Made by a program: the position numbers and the translations under genes
In this document: positions 24,171-32,706 of the stretch, piece after piece
How positions within the stretch are numbered: the first letter of the stretch is position 1
Layout: each line of letters opens with the position of its first letter
DNA from: Bog-532 sp965277615
Lineage (GTDB): Bacteria > Actinomycetota > Actinomycetes > Streptosporangiales > Streptosporangiaceae
Reading direction: 5' to 3'
Assembly: GCA_965277615.1 (NCBI GenBank)
Contig: CBDIDG010000006.1
Location: 1,860,001-1,924,000, forward strand
DNA length: 64,000 nucleotides
Notes under the pieces: generated by a model
Told to the model about the DNA's origin: nothing
The model's database searches: none
What the model saw: the letters and a program-made list of their open reading frames with translations, nothing else

Positions 24171-24207
24171 GCGCCACTGGGGCCGCCCCTGGGCGTGCTA
24201 CCGGCAT

Positions 24208-24248
24208 CCGGGTACGTTTCCGCAAATACCGCGAGGAAGCGTACCCGG
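24208..24248 (+). terminator. Hairpin downstream of mdh
   Basis: CCGGGTACGTTTCC (24208-24221) pairs with GGAAGCGTACCCGG (24235-24248) with one mismatch (a G-U pair in RNA). The loop is 13 bases. It begins 38 bases after the mdh stop. Confidence 0.7.
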
Positions 24249-24359
24249 GCCGGGACGCCTCGCGATAGCCCCGGATTCGGGGTTTGCGCAGACCCCGGAT
24301 GGTTAGTAGAAACTTCAAGTCAGCGGCTGGCCTCGCCGCCGCGGACCATAATGCCTCTG

Positions 24360-24381
24360 AACGTAAAGTGAACGTAGAGTG
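24360..24381. repeat. 11-bp tandem repeat upstream of gntR
   Basis: AACGTAAAGTG and AACGTAGAGTG lie head to tail, followed by AACGA. One helical turn separates the copies, so they face the same side of DNA and may bind a regulator. They lie about 100 bases before the GntR start. Confidence 0.5.
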
Positions 24382-24472
24382 AACGATCTGGCCGCGCCGG
24401 TGAAGGCTCCGGAGGTGCGTGAGCACCCAGCCCGGAGCGCATCCCCGGCGCGGGTGGGAGGGAGGGTGACCA

Positions 24473-25225
24473 ATGGCTGTATCGCGGGAAACCGTCCAGG
24501 CCAAGCTGCCTGCCATTCCTTCTCCGGCGGAGCCGGACATGTTCAGCCGGGTGAGCGTGGGCCGGATCTCAGAGATCATCGTCGAGCAGATCCGCTTGCT
24601 GATGCGGCAGGGGCAGCTCAAGCCCGGGGATCGGCTGCCCCCCGAACGCGATCTGTGTGAGCGGTTCGGGGTCAGCCGGGTCACCGTGCGTGAGGCGCTC
24701 CGGATGCTCGAATCCAGCGGGCTGGTGGAGATCCGGGTCGGGGCGCGCGGCGGGGCGTTCGTCACCGCTCCGTCCAGTGACCGGGTGGGTGAGGGCCTGG
24801 CCGACCTGCTGACGCTGTCGGTCGTCAGCCCGGCCGACATGAGCGAGGTCCGGATGGTCCTGGAGACCGGGATCGTCCCGCTGGTGTGCGAACGGGCCAC
24901 CGAGGAGGACCTGGCGGGCCTGGAGGCCGTCTGCCAGCGGTCGGAAACCGCGGTGGGGACCGGTGACTACCCGGACGAACTGTCGCTGGAGTTCCACGTC
25001 CGGGTCGCGGCGGCGACACATAACCCGGCCATCATCATGATGGTCAAGTCGTTCTGCGAGCCGCTGCTCATGTCGCGGCGGCAGGCGCCCGCGGCCCAGC
25101 CGAACGGCTCGAGCCCGCGCGAGCATGAGCAGTTCACCGAGGCCCTACGGCGCCGGGACGCCGACAGCGCGGCCGAGATCATGCACGGGCACCTGGAACG
25201 TAAGGTCCACCAGCTGAGCCGCTGA
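24473..25225 (+). CDS. FadR-type GntR transcriptional regulator
   Basis: A 250-residue GntR regulator. The winged helix runs about residues 30-98: IVEQIRLLMRQGQLKPGDRL, PPERDLCERFGVSRVTVREA, LRMLESSGLVEIRVGARGGA. The C-terminal FCD domain has metal-ligand-like residues in ADMSEVRMVLETGIVPL, LEFHVRVAAATHNP and the final HGHLERKV. FCD members sense small carboxylic acids. It follows a strong GGGAGGGAGGG region just before the ATG. The ferredoxin reductase gene converges on it, so no target can be inferred from position. Confidence 0.9.
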   Translation: MAVSRETVQAKLPAIPSPAEPDMFSRVSVGRISEIIVEQIRLLMRQGQLKPGDRLPPERDLCERFGVSRVTVREALRMLESSGLVEIRVGARGGAFVTAPSSDRVGEGLADLLTLSVVSPADMSEVRMVLETGIVPLVCERATEEDLAGLEAVCQRSETAVGTGDYPDELSLEFHVRVAAATHNPAIIMMVKSFCEPLLMSRRQAPAAQPNGSSPREHEQFTEALRRRDADSAAEIMHGHLERKVHQLSR

Positions 25226-25229
25226 GGCG

Positions 25230-26468
25230 TCAGGACTTGGCCCGGGTGTCCGGGATGGGCACGCCCGGGTCGGCCAGCCGCTCGGGATTGACGGGCAGGC
25301 CGTCGCGGATGAGGTCCCGGATCTCGTCGGCCACGTCCCAGACGTTGACGTTCATGCCGGCCTGCACCAGGCCGCGGGACAGCCAGAAGGCCACGAACTC
25401 CCGCTTGGCCACGTCGCCGCGGAAGACCACGCGATCGTAGCGGTCCGGTGCGACGTAGCCGGTGTACTCCATGCCCAGGTCGTACTGGTCGGAGAAGAAG
25501 TAGGGCAGCCGGTCGTAGGCCACGTCCTGGCCGAGCATGGCCCGGGCCGCGGCGACCGGCTGGTGCCGCGCGTTGGCCCAGTGCTCGACCCGCACCCGGT
25601 GGCCGATCAGCGGGTGGTAGGCCCGGGCCACGTCGCCGGCCGCATAAATGTCCGGGTCGGAGGTGCGCAGCGCCGCGTCGGTGAGCACGCCGCCATCCAC
25701 CTCGAGACCCGCCTGCCGCGCCGTCCCGGCCGCGGGGATGACCCCCATGCCGACGATGACCGCGTCCGCGGCCAGTTCGGTGCCGTCGGCCAGCCGGACG
25801 CCGTTGACCGCGTCCGCGCTGACCAGCACCCGGTCCACCTCGGTGCCGAGCCGCAGGTCGACGCCGTGCTCACGGTGCAGGTCGGCGAAGACCGGGGCCA
25901 CCTCGGGCCCGAGCACCTGCTGCAGCGGCTGATCATCCAGGCTGACCACGGTGGTCGCGACGCCGGCCGTGCGGGCCGCGGCGGCGACCTCAAGCCCGAT
26001 CCAGCCGGACCCCACGACGACCACGCTGGAGGCCGAGGACAGCGTCTCGCGCAGCCGGTCGCTGTCGTCGACCGAGCGCAGGTACATGACGCCGTTGGCC
26101 AGCGCGCCGGGCACCTCGAGCAGCCGCGGTGTGGCCCCGGTGGTGAGCAGCAGCTTGTCGTAGCCGACGGTCTCGCCGGTGCTCAGCGTGAGCTGGCGCA
26201 GCTGCCGGTCGATCGCGGTCACCCCGGTGCTGAGCCGCAGGTCGATGCCGTGCTCGGCGTACCAGCCCGGCTCGTGGACCGCGAACGAGTCCCGCTCCTC
26301 GGTGCCGAGCAGGTACCCCTTGGACAGCGGCGGCCGCTCGTAGGGGTAATGCGCTTCATGACCGATGAGGATGATCTGCCCCTCGAACCCCTCGGTGCGC
26401 AGGGCCTCGGCGGCCCTGGCCCCGGCGAGCGACGCACCGACGATCGCAAACGTGGGTCCCGATGGCAT
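25230..26468 (-). CDS. FAD-dependent ferredoxin reductase (rhodocoxin reductase type)
   Basis: A 412-residue FAD/NAD(P)H oxidoreductase. The FAD motif is IVGASLAGARAAEALR at the N terminus, followed by YERPPLSKGYLLG, the NAD motif VVVGSGWIGLEVAAAA, and the second FAD motif DPDIYAAGDVARAYHP. The C terminus has the reductase domain YFFSDQYDLGMEYTG. Such enzymes reduce a ferredoxin for cytochrome P450 or Rieske oxygenases; neither is adjacent. The ATG at 26468 has GGAGG upstream. It is divergent from the NRAMP-like gene. Confidence 0.92.
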   Translation of the reverse strand: MPSGPTFAIVGASLAGARAAEALRTEGFEGQIILIGHEAHYPYERPPLSKGYLLGTEERDSFAVHEPGWYAEHGIDLRLSTGVTAIDRQLRQLTLSTGETVGYDKLLLTTGATPRLLEVPGALANGVMYLRSVDDSDRLRETLSSASSVVVVGSGWIGLEVAAAARTAGVATTVVSLDDQPLQQVLGPEVAPVFADLHREHGVDLRLGTEVDRVLVSADAVNGVRLADGTELAADAVIVGMGVIPAAGTARQAGLEVDGGVLTDAALRTSDPDIYAAGDVARAYHPLIGHRVRVEHWANARHQPVAAARAMLGQDVAYDRLPYFFSDQYDLGMEYTGYVAPDRYDRVVFRGDVAKREFVAFWLSRGLVQAGMNVNVWDVADEIRDLIRDGLPVNPERLADPGVPIPDTRAKS

Positions 26469-26520
26469 CGCGCGGCCTCCATTGGCTCGGTGATTTACGC
26501 CATCTTAAGCCGCAGGCGGT

Positions 26521-26551
26521 TGACAGCCCGGGGAGCCGGACCGCTATCGTG
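26521..26551 (+). promoter_or_regulatory. Promoter of the NRAMP-like gene
   Basis: A perfect TTGACA at 26521-26526 is followed by TATCGT at 26546-26551 (19-base gap, slightly long). The DtxR-like box begins ten bases downstream, where a repressor would block elongation or initiation. Confidence 0.45.
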
Positions 26552-26560
26552 GGCGGACCT

Positions 26561-26579
26561 TAGGTAAGCCTAACCTTGG
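26561..26579. promoter_or_regulatory. DtxR/IdeR-like metal box
   Basis: TTAGGTAAGCCTAACCTTG matches the 19-base DtxR/IdeR consensus TTAGGTTAGSCTAACCTAA at all but a few positions, with the inverted halves AGGTnAGsCTnACCT clear. It lies 20 bases before the TTG start, between promoter and gene. Repression by a metal-loaded DtxR-family protein is the expected use. Confidence 0.8.
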
Positions 26580-26598
26580 CCATGACGCGGGAGAATCG

Positions 26599-27894
26599 TT
26601 GACGGCTGAAAGTACGCGTGTCAGCCGCGGCGACCTCACCTCCCGCTCCCCCGCCCCGCCCTCGCCCCGGCGCGGGCTGGCGCTCGGCCTGCTCGCGGTG
26701 TGGGGGCCAGGGCTCATCGTGATGCTGGCCGATACGGACGCGGGCTGCCTGATCACCGCGGCCCAGTCCGGCACGCAGTGGGGCTACGCCATGGTGCTGC
26801 CGCAGCTGGTGCTGATCCCGATCCTGTTCATGGCCCAGGAGATCGTGGTCCGGCTGGGCGTGGTCACCGGCAAGGGGCACGGCCGGCTCATCCGCGAGCA
26901 GTTCGGGGTGGGCTGGGGCCTGATCTCGGCCGGCACCCTGCTGGCGTCGGCGATCGGCGCCCTGCTGACCGAGTTCGCCGGCGTGGCCGGGGTCGGCGAG
27001 CTGTTCGGGATCTCCCGCTGGGTGACGATCCCGGTCACCACCGCGTTCCTGCTCGGGCTGGCCTTCACCGGCAGCTACCGCCGGGTGGAGCGGATCGGCA
27101 TCGCGATCGGCCTGGCCGAGCTGGCCTTCATCCCGGCCATGATCTTGACCCACCCCAGCGGGCACGACCTGCTGCACGGGCTGGGCACGCTGCCGCTGGG
27201 CCACAAGGGGTACGTGTACCTGCTGGCGGCCAACGTCGGCGCGGTGGCCATGCCGTGGATGATCTTCTACCAGCAGAGCGCGATCGTCGACAAAGGCCTG
27301 AAGCCCAGCATGCTACGGGCCGAGCGGCGGGACACCGCGGTGGGCGCGGTCATCACCCAGGGCATCATGATCGTGGTCATCGTGGCCTTCGCCGCGACGG
27401 TCTTCAAGGTCAACCGGGGCGCGGCCCTGAACACGGTGGGCCAGCTGGCCACCTCGCTCGGCCCGTACATTGGGAGCAACTCGGCTAAGGTCCTGATCGG
27501 CGCGGCCGTCCTGGGGGGCGCGCTGGTGGCGGCGATCGTGGTCTCGCTGGCCGGCTCCTGGGGCATCTCCGAGGTGCTGGGCTGGAAGCACAGCCTGAAC
27601 GAGCGGATCAACCGCCAGAACGCCAAGTTTTACCTGGTCTACGGGCTGGCTCACGTGCTCGGGGCCATCCTCGTCCTGGCCAGCGTCAACCTGGTCAAGC
27701 TGGCGGTGGACGTCGAGGTGATGAACGCGCTGCTGCTGCCGATCGTGCTGGGGTTCCTGCTGGTCCTGGAGCGCAAGGCGCTGCCGCCCGAGCACCGGAT
27801 GCGCGGCGCCTACCGCGCCGCCTGCACCACCTTGTGCCTGATCGTGATCGGGTTCGGCCTGTACATGGTGCCCGCCACGCTGGGCTGGACCTGA
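26599..27894 (+). CDS. NRAMP-like divalent metal transporter
   Basis: A 431-residue membrane protein of the NRAMP/SLC11 superfamily with 11 or so helices. The first-helix motif that is usually DPGN reads LADTDAGCLITAAQ here, and the sixth-helix MPH motif reads AMPWMIFYQQSAIVDKG, so the metal site is altered. This diverged group may carry Mn, Fe or Mg; the substrate is uncertain. The start is TTG at 26599 with GGGAG (26589-26593) five bases before it; no in-frame ATG fits. A DtxR-like box lies 20 bases upstream, implying control by iron or manganese. Confidence 0.85.
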   Translation: MTAESTRVSRGDLTSRSPAPPSPRRGLALGLLAVWGPGLIVMLADTDAGCLITAAQSGTQWGYAMVLPQLVLIPILFMAQEIVVRLGVVTGKGHGRLIREQFGVGWGLISAGTLLASAIGALLTEFAGVAGVGELFGISRWVTIPVTTAFLLGLAFTGSYRRVERIGIAIGLAELAFIPAMILTHPSGHDLLHGLGTLPLGHKGYVYLLAANVGAVAMPWMIFYQQSAIVDKGLKPSMLRAERRDTAVGAVITQGIMIVVIVAFAATVFKVNRGAALNTVGQLATSLGPYIGSNSAKVLIGAAVLGGALVAAIVVSLAGSWGISEVLGWKHSLNERINRQNAKFYLVYGLAHVLGAILVLASVNLVKLAVDVEVMNALLLPIVLGFLLVLERKALPPEHRMRGAYRAACTTLCLIVIGFGLYMVPATLGWT

Positions 27895-27901
27895 CCTCGG
27901 C

Positions 27902-29164
27902 CTAGCCGGGGTAACCGGGGGCCGGCAGCAGCCGGGTCTCGGCGTCGGCCAGGGCCAGCTCCACCGCGCCCAGGGCCACGGCTTCGTCGCCCAGGCGGGA
28001 CAGTTCGAGCCGTGGCGGCACCAGGGTCAGCGGGCCGACGCTGTCTTCGATCGCGGCCAGCAGGGCCGACCCGGCCCGGGACACCCCGGCCCCGATGACG
28101 ACCAGATCCGGGTCCAGCACGAGCAGCACCGGGGCCAGCCCGCGGGCGAACCGGCGGGCGATCGTGTGCACCGCCTCGACCGCGGCCACGTCGCCCTCGG
28201 CGGCGGCGGCGAACACGGCCTCGGCCCCGCGCGCATCCGCCCGGTCCAGCCCCAGCCCGGCCAGCACGCCGCCGTGACGCGCGGCCGCGCTCCGCCCCAC
28301 CTCGACGATGGCCTCCGCCCCTACCATCCGCTCGAACGGCCCGCGGCCGAACTCGTCCGGTGCGGCGGTGGTGCCCGGGTCCAGGGCCAGGAAGCCGATC
28401 TCCCCGGCCGCGTTGGCCGCGCCGCGGTGCAGCCGGTCGCCGATCAGGACGCCGGCGCCGACCCGTTCGCCCCAGTAGATGAAGACCAGCGTGTGCGCAT
28501 CGCGGGCCAGGCCGTGCCGCCGTTCGGCCAGCGCGGCCAGGTTGGCGTCGTTTTCCACCTGGACCGGGCAGCGGAACGAGCGGCGCAGCTCGCGGGCCAG
28601 CTCGATCTTCCAGCCCGGCAGCCCGGGCGCCAGCGTGACCGCGCCCCGCGGCCAGTCCACCAGGCCGGGGGTACCGGCCGCGACGCTGGCCACGTCGGTG
28701 CGCCGGATGCCCGCCGTGGCCAGCGCACCGCGGGCGGCGGTGCGCAGCACGGCCAGCAGGTCGGCGCTGCTGCTGGCCCCGGACGCGTCCTCCCGGTGCC
28801 GGGCCACGATCGACCCGGCCAGGTCGGCCACGGTGACCAGGGCCTTGTGCCGGCCGATGTCGATGCCGACCACGTACGCCGCCTCGGCCCGGAACCGCAC
28901 CAGCCGGGCTGGCCGGCCGGACCGGGCCGACCGCTGATCCGCCCCGTCCTGGCCCGCCCGCGGCGCCTGGCCCGGCTCGACCCAGGCCAGCAGTCCGCTG
29001 GCCTGCAGCTGGTCGACGACCTGCCCGACGGTGGGCCGGGACAGCCCGGTCCGGGTGGCCAGATCGGACAGGCTGAGCGGGCCGGCCCCGCGCAGCGTCG
29101 CGACCACATGCGCGCTGTTGATCTGGCGCAGCAGCGGCGGACCGCCATGAGCCGACGCCTCCAT
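27902..29164 (-). CDS. ROK-family transcriptional regulator
   Basis: A 420-residue ROK protein with an N-terminal winged helix (SLSDLATRTGLSRPTVGQVV at 31-50) and a C-terminal sugar-kinase-like domain (VVGIDIGRHKALVTVADLAG, then VENDANLAALAERRHG and GAGVLIGDRLHRGAANAAGE). The usual ROK zinc motif CxCGxxGCxE is replaced by ALDPGTTAAPDEFGRGPFE, so zinc binding is probably lost. It is divergent from the sugar ABC importer, which it most likely represses in the absence of the sugar. The ATG is at 29164. Confidence 0.9.
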   Translation of the reverse strand: MEASAHGGPPLLRQINSAHVVATLRGAGPLSLSDLATRTGLSRPTVGQVVDQLQASGLLAWVEPGQAPRAGQDGADQRSARSGRPARLVRFRAEAAYVVGIDIGRHKALVTVADLAGSIVARHREDASGASSSADLLAVLRTAARGALATAGIRRTDVASVAAGTPGLVDWPRGAVTLAPGLPGWKIELARELRRSFRCPVQVENDANLAALAERRHGLARDAHTLVFIYWGERVGAGVLIGDRLHRGAANAAGEIGFLALDPGTTAAPDEFGRGPFERMVGAEAIVEVGRSAAARHGGVLAGLGLDRADARGAEAVFAAAAEGDVAAVEAVHTIARRFARGLAPVLLVLDPDLVVIGAGVSRAGSALLAAIEDSVGPLTLVPPRLELSRLGDEAVALGAVELALADAETRLLPAPGYPG

Positions 29165-29326
29165 CGAACCCCCTCAGGCCGACCGGACCCGTTGCCCTTG
29201 ACCGTGCAGGCCGCCAGGAGCATGATATGCAGGACTCTTTAATAAATAACCTTTTATATGTCACCAGACAACCGTTCGCGGTCAAGCCGGGCTTGACCAG
29301 CGGCTGGATAGCCAGGAGGCACTTTC

Positions 29327-30640
29327 GTGATGTCTATCAGGCGTGGAGCCCGGAGGGCCTGGCGGGGCGCCGGGCCTCGATGGGCCAGACCGGCGGGCGC
29401 GGCGGTGGCGGTGGCCGCGGTCGGGCTGGCGGCGGCCTGCGGTGGCAGCAGCAGCAGCGGCGGCAGCAGTTCGGGCGGCAGCGCGAGCGGCACGATCAGC
29501 GTGGTTATGGCGCAGTACAGCAGCCTGAGCGGGCCGTACTGGACCACGCTGGTGAAGAACTTCGAGAAGGCCAACCCGAACATCAAGGTCAATCTCAAGG
29601 TCATCGACTGGGACACGCTGCTGCAGCAGGTGCCGACGATGATCTCCACCCGCAACTACCCGGACGTGCTGAACTTCAACGCCTACAGCACGTTCGCCGC
29701 CTCCGGCCTGCTCCAGCCGGCCAAGGACGTGCTCTCCCCCAGCACCGAGGCGGACTTCGAGTCCTCGTTCCTGGCCAGCGACTCGATCAAGGGCACCCAG
29801 TATGCGATCCCGTGGATCGCCAGCGTCCGGGCGCTCGGCTACAACAAGGCCGCCTTCACCAAGGCGGGCATCACCTCGCCCCCGACCACCTGGGCTGAGC
29901 TCACCGCCGACGCGCAAAAGGCCAAGAAGGCCGGTTACATCGGCTACTGCCTGCCGCTCGGCTCGGAGGAAGCCCAGGCCGAGTGGTCGCTGTGGATGTG
30001 GTCCAACGGCGGCGGCTGGACCAACCCGTCCGGTCAGTTCACGGTCAACAGCACCAAGAACCTGCAGGCGCTGAACTACCTGCGCACGCTGGCCAACACG
30101 GACAAGGTGACCGAGCCGAACCCGGGCTCGACCAACCGCACCGATGGCTGCTGGGCCGAGTTCGCCCAGGGCAAGGTGGCCATGACCGAGGTCATGCCGC
30201 TGGGCACGTTCCAGACCACCTCGATGAAGGGCTCGTCGGTGCAGTGGTCCTCGGCGCCGTGGCCGCGGTCCAGCGCCAGCATCCCCCAGTTCACGCTGGG
30301 CGTGCAGGACCTGCTGATGGCGTTCAAGAAGCCGGGCAACACCGCGATGGTCCGTAGCTTCCTGGACTACGTGTACCAGAAGGGCAACTACCTCAAGTTC
30401 GTCAAGGACGAGGGCTTCCTGCCCACCACCAAGTCGGCCAGTTCCGCCATGGCCAGCGACCCGGTGACCGGTGAGGGCATCAAGCTGCTGCCGTCGGCCA
30501 AGTTCTACCCGGGCACCAACCCGGCCTGGAACAAGGTCCAGAGCACGGTGCAGAGCCAGCTGGGCACGGCCGTGGCGCCGTCGGCCAACGCCAGCGCGGT
30601 GCTCGGCCAGATCCAGCAGATCGCACAAACGTCCGGATGA
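29327..30640 (+). CDS. ABC sugar transporter substrate-binding lipoprotein
   Basis: A 437-residue family-1 solute-binding protein. The N terminus is basic, then the lipobox GLAAAC (Cys38) is followed by a Ser/Gly-rich linker. The mature part starts ISVVMAQYSSLSGPYWTTLV and has the fold's usual YPDVLNFNAYSTFAASG segment and aromatic residues for sugar stacking. AGGAGG at 29314-29319 serves the GTG at 29327 or the ATG three bases on. The stop overlaps the permease start by four bases (ATGA). No ATPase gene is adjacent; a shared MsmK-type ATPase elsewhere is likely. Confidence 0.93.
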   Translation: MMSIRRGARRAWRGAGPRWARPAGAAVAVAAVGLAAACGGSSSSGGSSSGGSASGTISVVMAQYSSLSGPYWTTLVKNFEKANPNIKVNLKVIDWDTLLQQVPTMISTRNYPDVLNFNAYSTFAASGLLQPAKDVLSPSTEADFESSFLASDSIKGTQYAIPWIASVRALGYNKAAFTKAGITSPPTTWAELTADAQKAKKAGYIGYCLPLGSEEAQAEWSLWMWSNGGGWTNPSGQFTVNSTKNLQALNYLRTLANTDKVTEPNPGSTNRTDGCWAEFAQGKVAMTEVMPLGTFQTTSMKGSSVQWSSAPWPRSSASIPQFTLGVQDLLMAFKKPGNTAMVRSFLDYVYQKGNYLKFVKDEGFLPTTKSASSAMASDPVTGEGIKLLPSAKFYPGTNPAWNKVQSTVQSQLGTAVAPSANASAVLGQIQQIAQTSG

Positions 30641-32706
30641 CGGTCGCTGATTCGCGGCGCGGCAGCGGGAACTATCCGCTGTCGCGCCGCCTGGCCGTGT
30701 GGGCCCGGCGCCTGGGCCCGCTCGCGTGGCTCGGCCCGAGCCTGATCCTGATCGCGCTGATCATCGTGTACCCCGCGATCGAGATGATCAGGACCTCGTT
30801 CATCAAGTTCAACTCAATCGGGCTGTCACAGGGATCGGCCGGCGTCGGCAACTACCGCACGCTGTTCGATGAACCCGCGCTCGGCCACGTGCTGGTCAAC
30901 ACGGTGCTGTGGGTGGTGCTGGTCGTCGTGGCGACGATCGGGATCTCGCTGGCGCTGGCCCAGTTCCTGAACAAGCGGTTCCCGGGCCGCCGGATCGTGC
31001 GCTGGGCCCTGATCGTGCCCTGGGCCGCGTCGCTGGTCATGACCGCGACCGTCTGGCGCTACATCTACGAGGGCGCCTACGGCATGCTCAACCGGGTCCT
31101 CCTGGACCTGGGGATCATCCACACCCCGGTCGAGTGGTACCAGGACAACTCGACCAACTTCTGGGCCCTGATCGTGGTCGGCATCGTGGTGTCCATCCCG
31201 TTCAGCACGTTCGTGATGCTGGCCGGGCTGCAGGCCATCCCGGCCGACGTGTACGAGGCGGCCCGGGTGGACGGGGCCGGGGCGTGGCAGACCTACCGCA
31301 AGGTGACGTTCCCGCTGTTGCGGCCGGCCCTGCTCACCTCGACCGTGCTGAACGTGATCTACGTGTTCAACTCGTTCCCGATCATCTGGGTCATCACCGG
31401 GAAACTGCCCGGCGACCAGACCGACACCACGATCACGTTCATGTACAAGATCGCCTTCACCTACCGGCTGGACGTCGGCGAGGCGGCCGCGCTGTCGGTG
31501 CTGAACGTGGTCTTCCTGCTCCTCGTGGTCACCGTCTTCCTGCGCCGGGTGCGCTGGAATGCCGGCGATGACTCGGGGGCAGGGCGCTCGGGCCGGTACG
31601 GGCCCGCCAGCCGGCGGCACCGCGTGCGGCGCCGGGTGCGGGCCGTGTTCGCGCCGCCGGCGACCGGAGCCGCGATGACCTCGCAGACGGGCGCGGCTGC
31701 GGCGGGCGGATCCGGCGCGGGTATGGGGGCCAGCACCGCGCCGGTGCCCGCCGCCCCCCAGCGGCCCGCCGCCGCCTCGCCCCGCGATGATTTTGAACAA
31801 CGTTCCCGCGTGACCCCGTCGGTACCGCGCCCACCTGGTCCCGGTCAGCGGCTCGGAACGGCCGTGGGGCGGCTGTGGTCACCGGTCCGGCCGGCCGGGC
31901 TGATGGCCGGCGGCGCGATCGTGGCCGCATTCTTCCTGGCCCCGTACGTGGTGATGTTCCTGGGCGCGGTCAAGTCCCAGCAGGACCTGTTCCACAACCC
32001 GGCGCTGTACCTGCCGACCCACTGGCAGTGGAGCAACTTCGCCCACGTGTGGAAGATCATCCCGCTGGCCACGTACCTGGTGAACAGCCTGATCGTGGCG
32101 GCGGTCTCGACCGCGATCGTGCTGCTGGTCTCGCTCCCGGCGGCCTACTACACGGCCCGGCACAGCTTCCGCGGCAAACGGGCCTTCCTGTACCTGGTGC
32201 TGATCACCCAGATGTTCGCCCCGGTGGCGCTGGTGATCGGCATCTACCGGGAGGTGACCCTGGTCAACGGCGCGGTGAACAGCTACTGGGCCCTGATCGC
32301 GGTCGACTCGGCCTTCAACCTGGCCTTCTCGATCTGGATCCTGAACGGCTACCTGGCCAGCATCCCCAAGGAGATCGAGGACGCGGCCATGGTGGACGGG
32401 GCCGGGCGGCTGCGGACGATGTTCCGGGTGGTGCTGCCGCTGGCCAAGCCGGGCATCGTGACCGCGGTGATCTTCACGTTCATCCAGGTCTGGAACGAGT
32501 TCGTGGTCGCGGAGACGATCTTCAACAACCCGACCGTGAACCGGGAGACGCTGACCGTCGGCATCAACGCCTTCGTTGGCCTCTACCAGACCCAGTACCA
32601 GTACCTGTTCGTGGCGTCGATCATCGGCATCGTGCCGGTGGTGGTGCTGTTCGCGTTCATCGAGAAGTACCTGGTCGGCGGGCTCACCGCGGGAAGTGTC
32701 CGGTAA
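30637..32706 (+). CDS. Fused ABC sugar permease (MalF-like + MalG-like in one ORF)
   Basis: A 689-residue ORF with two complete binding-protein-dependent permease halves. Residues 1-310 are MalF-like, with EAA loop YEAARVDGAGAWQTYRKVTF; residues 425-689 are MalG-like, with EAA loop IEDAAMVDGAGRLRTMFRVV. They are joined by about 110 residues of Arg-, Ala- and Pro-rich linker. In most genomes the halves are separate genes. An internal ATG at 31675 (Met347) has GGAG five bases upstream, so the second half might also be made separately. It follows the binding-protein gene with ATGA overlap. Confidence 0.9.
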   Translation: MTVADSRRGSGNYPLSRRLAVWARRLGPLAWLGPSLILIALIIVYPAIEMIRTSFIKFNSIGLSQGSAGVGNYRTLFDEPALGHVLVNTVLWVVLVVVATIGISLALAQFLNKRFPGRRIVRWALIVPWAASLVMTATVWRYIYEGAYGMLNRVLLDLGIIHTPVEWYQDNSTNFWALIVVGIVVSIPFSTFVMLAGLQAIPADVYEAARVDGAGAWQTYRKVTFPLLRPALLTSTVLNVIYVFNSFPIIWVITGKLPGDQTDTTITFMYKIAFTYRLDVGEAAALSVLNVVFLLLVVTVFLRRVRWNAGDDSGAGRSGRYGPASRRHRVRRRVRAVFAPPATGAAMTSQTGAAAAGGSGAGMGASTAPVPAAPQRPAAASPRDDFEQRSRVTPSVPRPPGPGQRLGTAVGRLWSPVRPAGLMAGGAIVAAFFLAPYVVMFLGAVKSQQDLFHNPALYLPTHWQWSNFAHVWKIIPLATYLVNSLIVAAVSTAIVLLVSLPAAYYTARHSFRGKRAFLYLVLITQMFAPVALVIGIYREVTLVNGAVNSYWALIAVDSAFNLAFSIWILNGYLASIPKEIEDAAMVDGAGRLRTMFRVVLPLAKPGIVTAVIFTFIQVWNEFVVAETIFNNPTVNRETLTVGINAFVGLYQTQYQYLFVASIIGIVPVVVLFAFIEKYLVGGLTAGSVR

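Larger units (their letters stand above)
24171..24472. other. Intergenic region mdh-gntR
   Basis: About 300 bases without a gene. It holds a terminator-like hairpin at 24208-24248 and an 11-bp tandem repeat at 24360-24381, both listed separately. No RNA gene was recognised. Confidence 0.6.

Noticed and set aside
26560..27204. A minus-strand frame opposite the NRAMP-like gene
   Set aside because: The opposite strand encodes a clear polytopic transporter; this frame is Gln/Arg-rich shadow.
29282..30628. A 448-codon minus-strand frame opposite the sugar-binding protein
   Set aside because: It mirrors a well-supported lipoprotein gene and reads as low-complexity Arg/Gly/Leu-rich sequence.
30637..31676. 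Splitting the permease ORF into two genes
   Set aside because: No stop codon or frameshift separates the halves in the given sequence, so the fusion is kept and the internal start is only noted.
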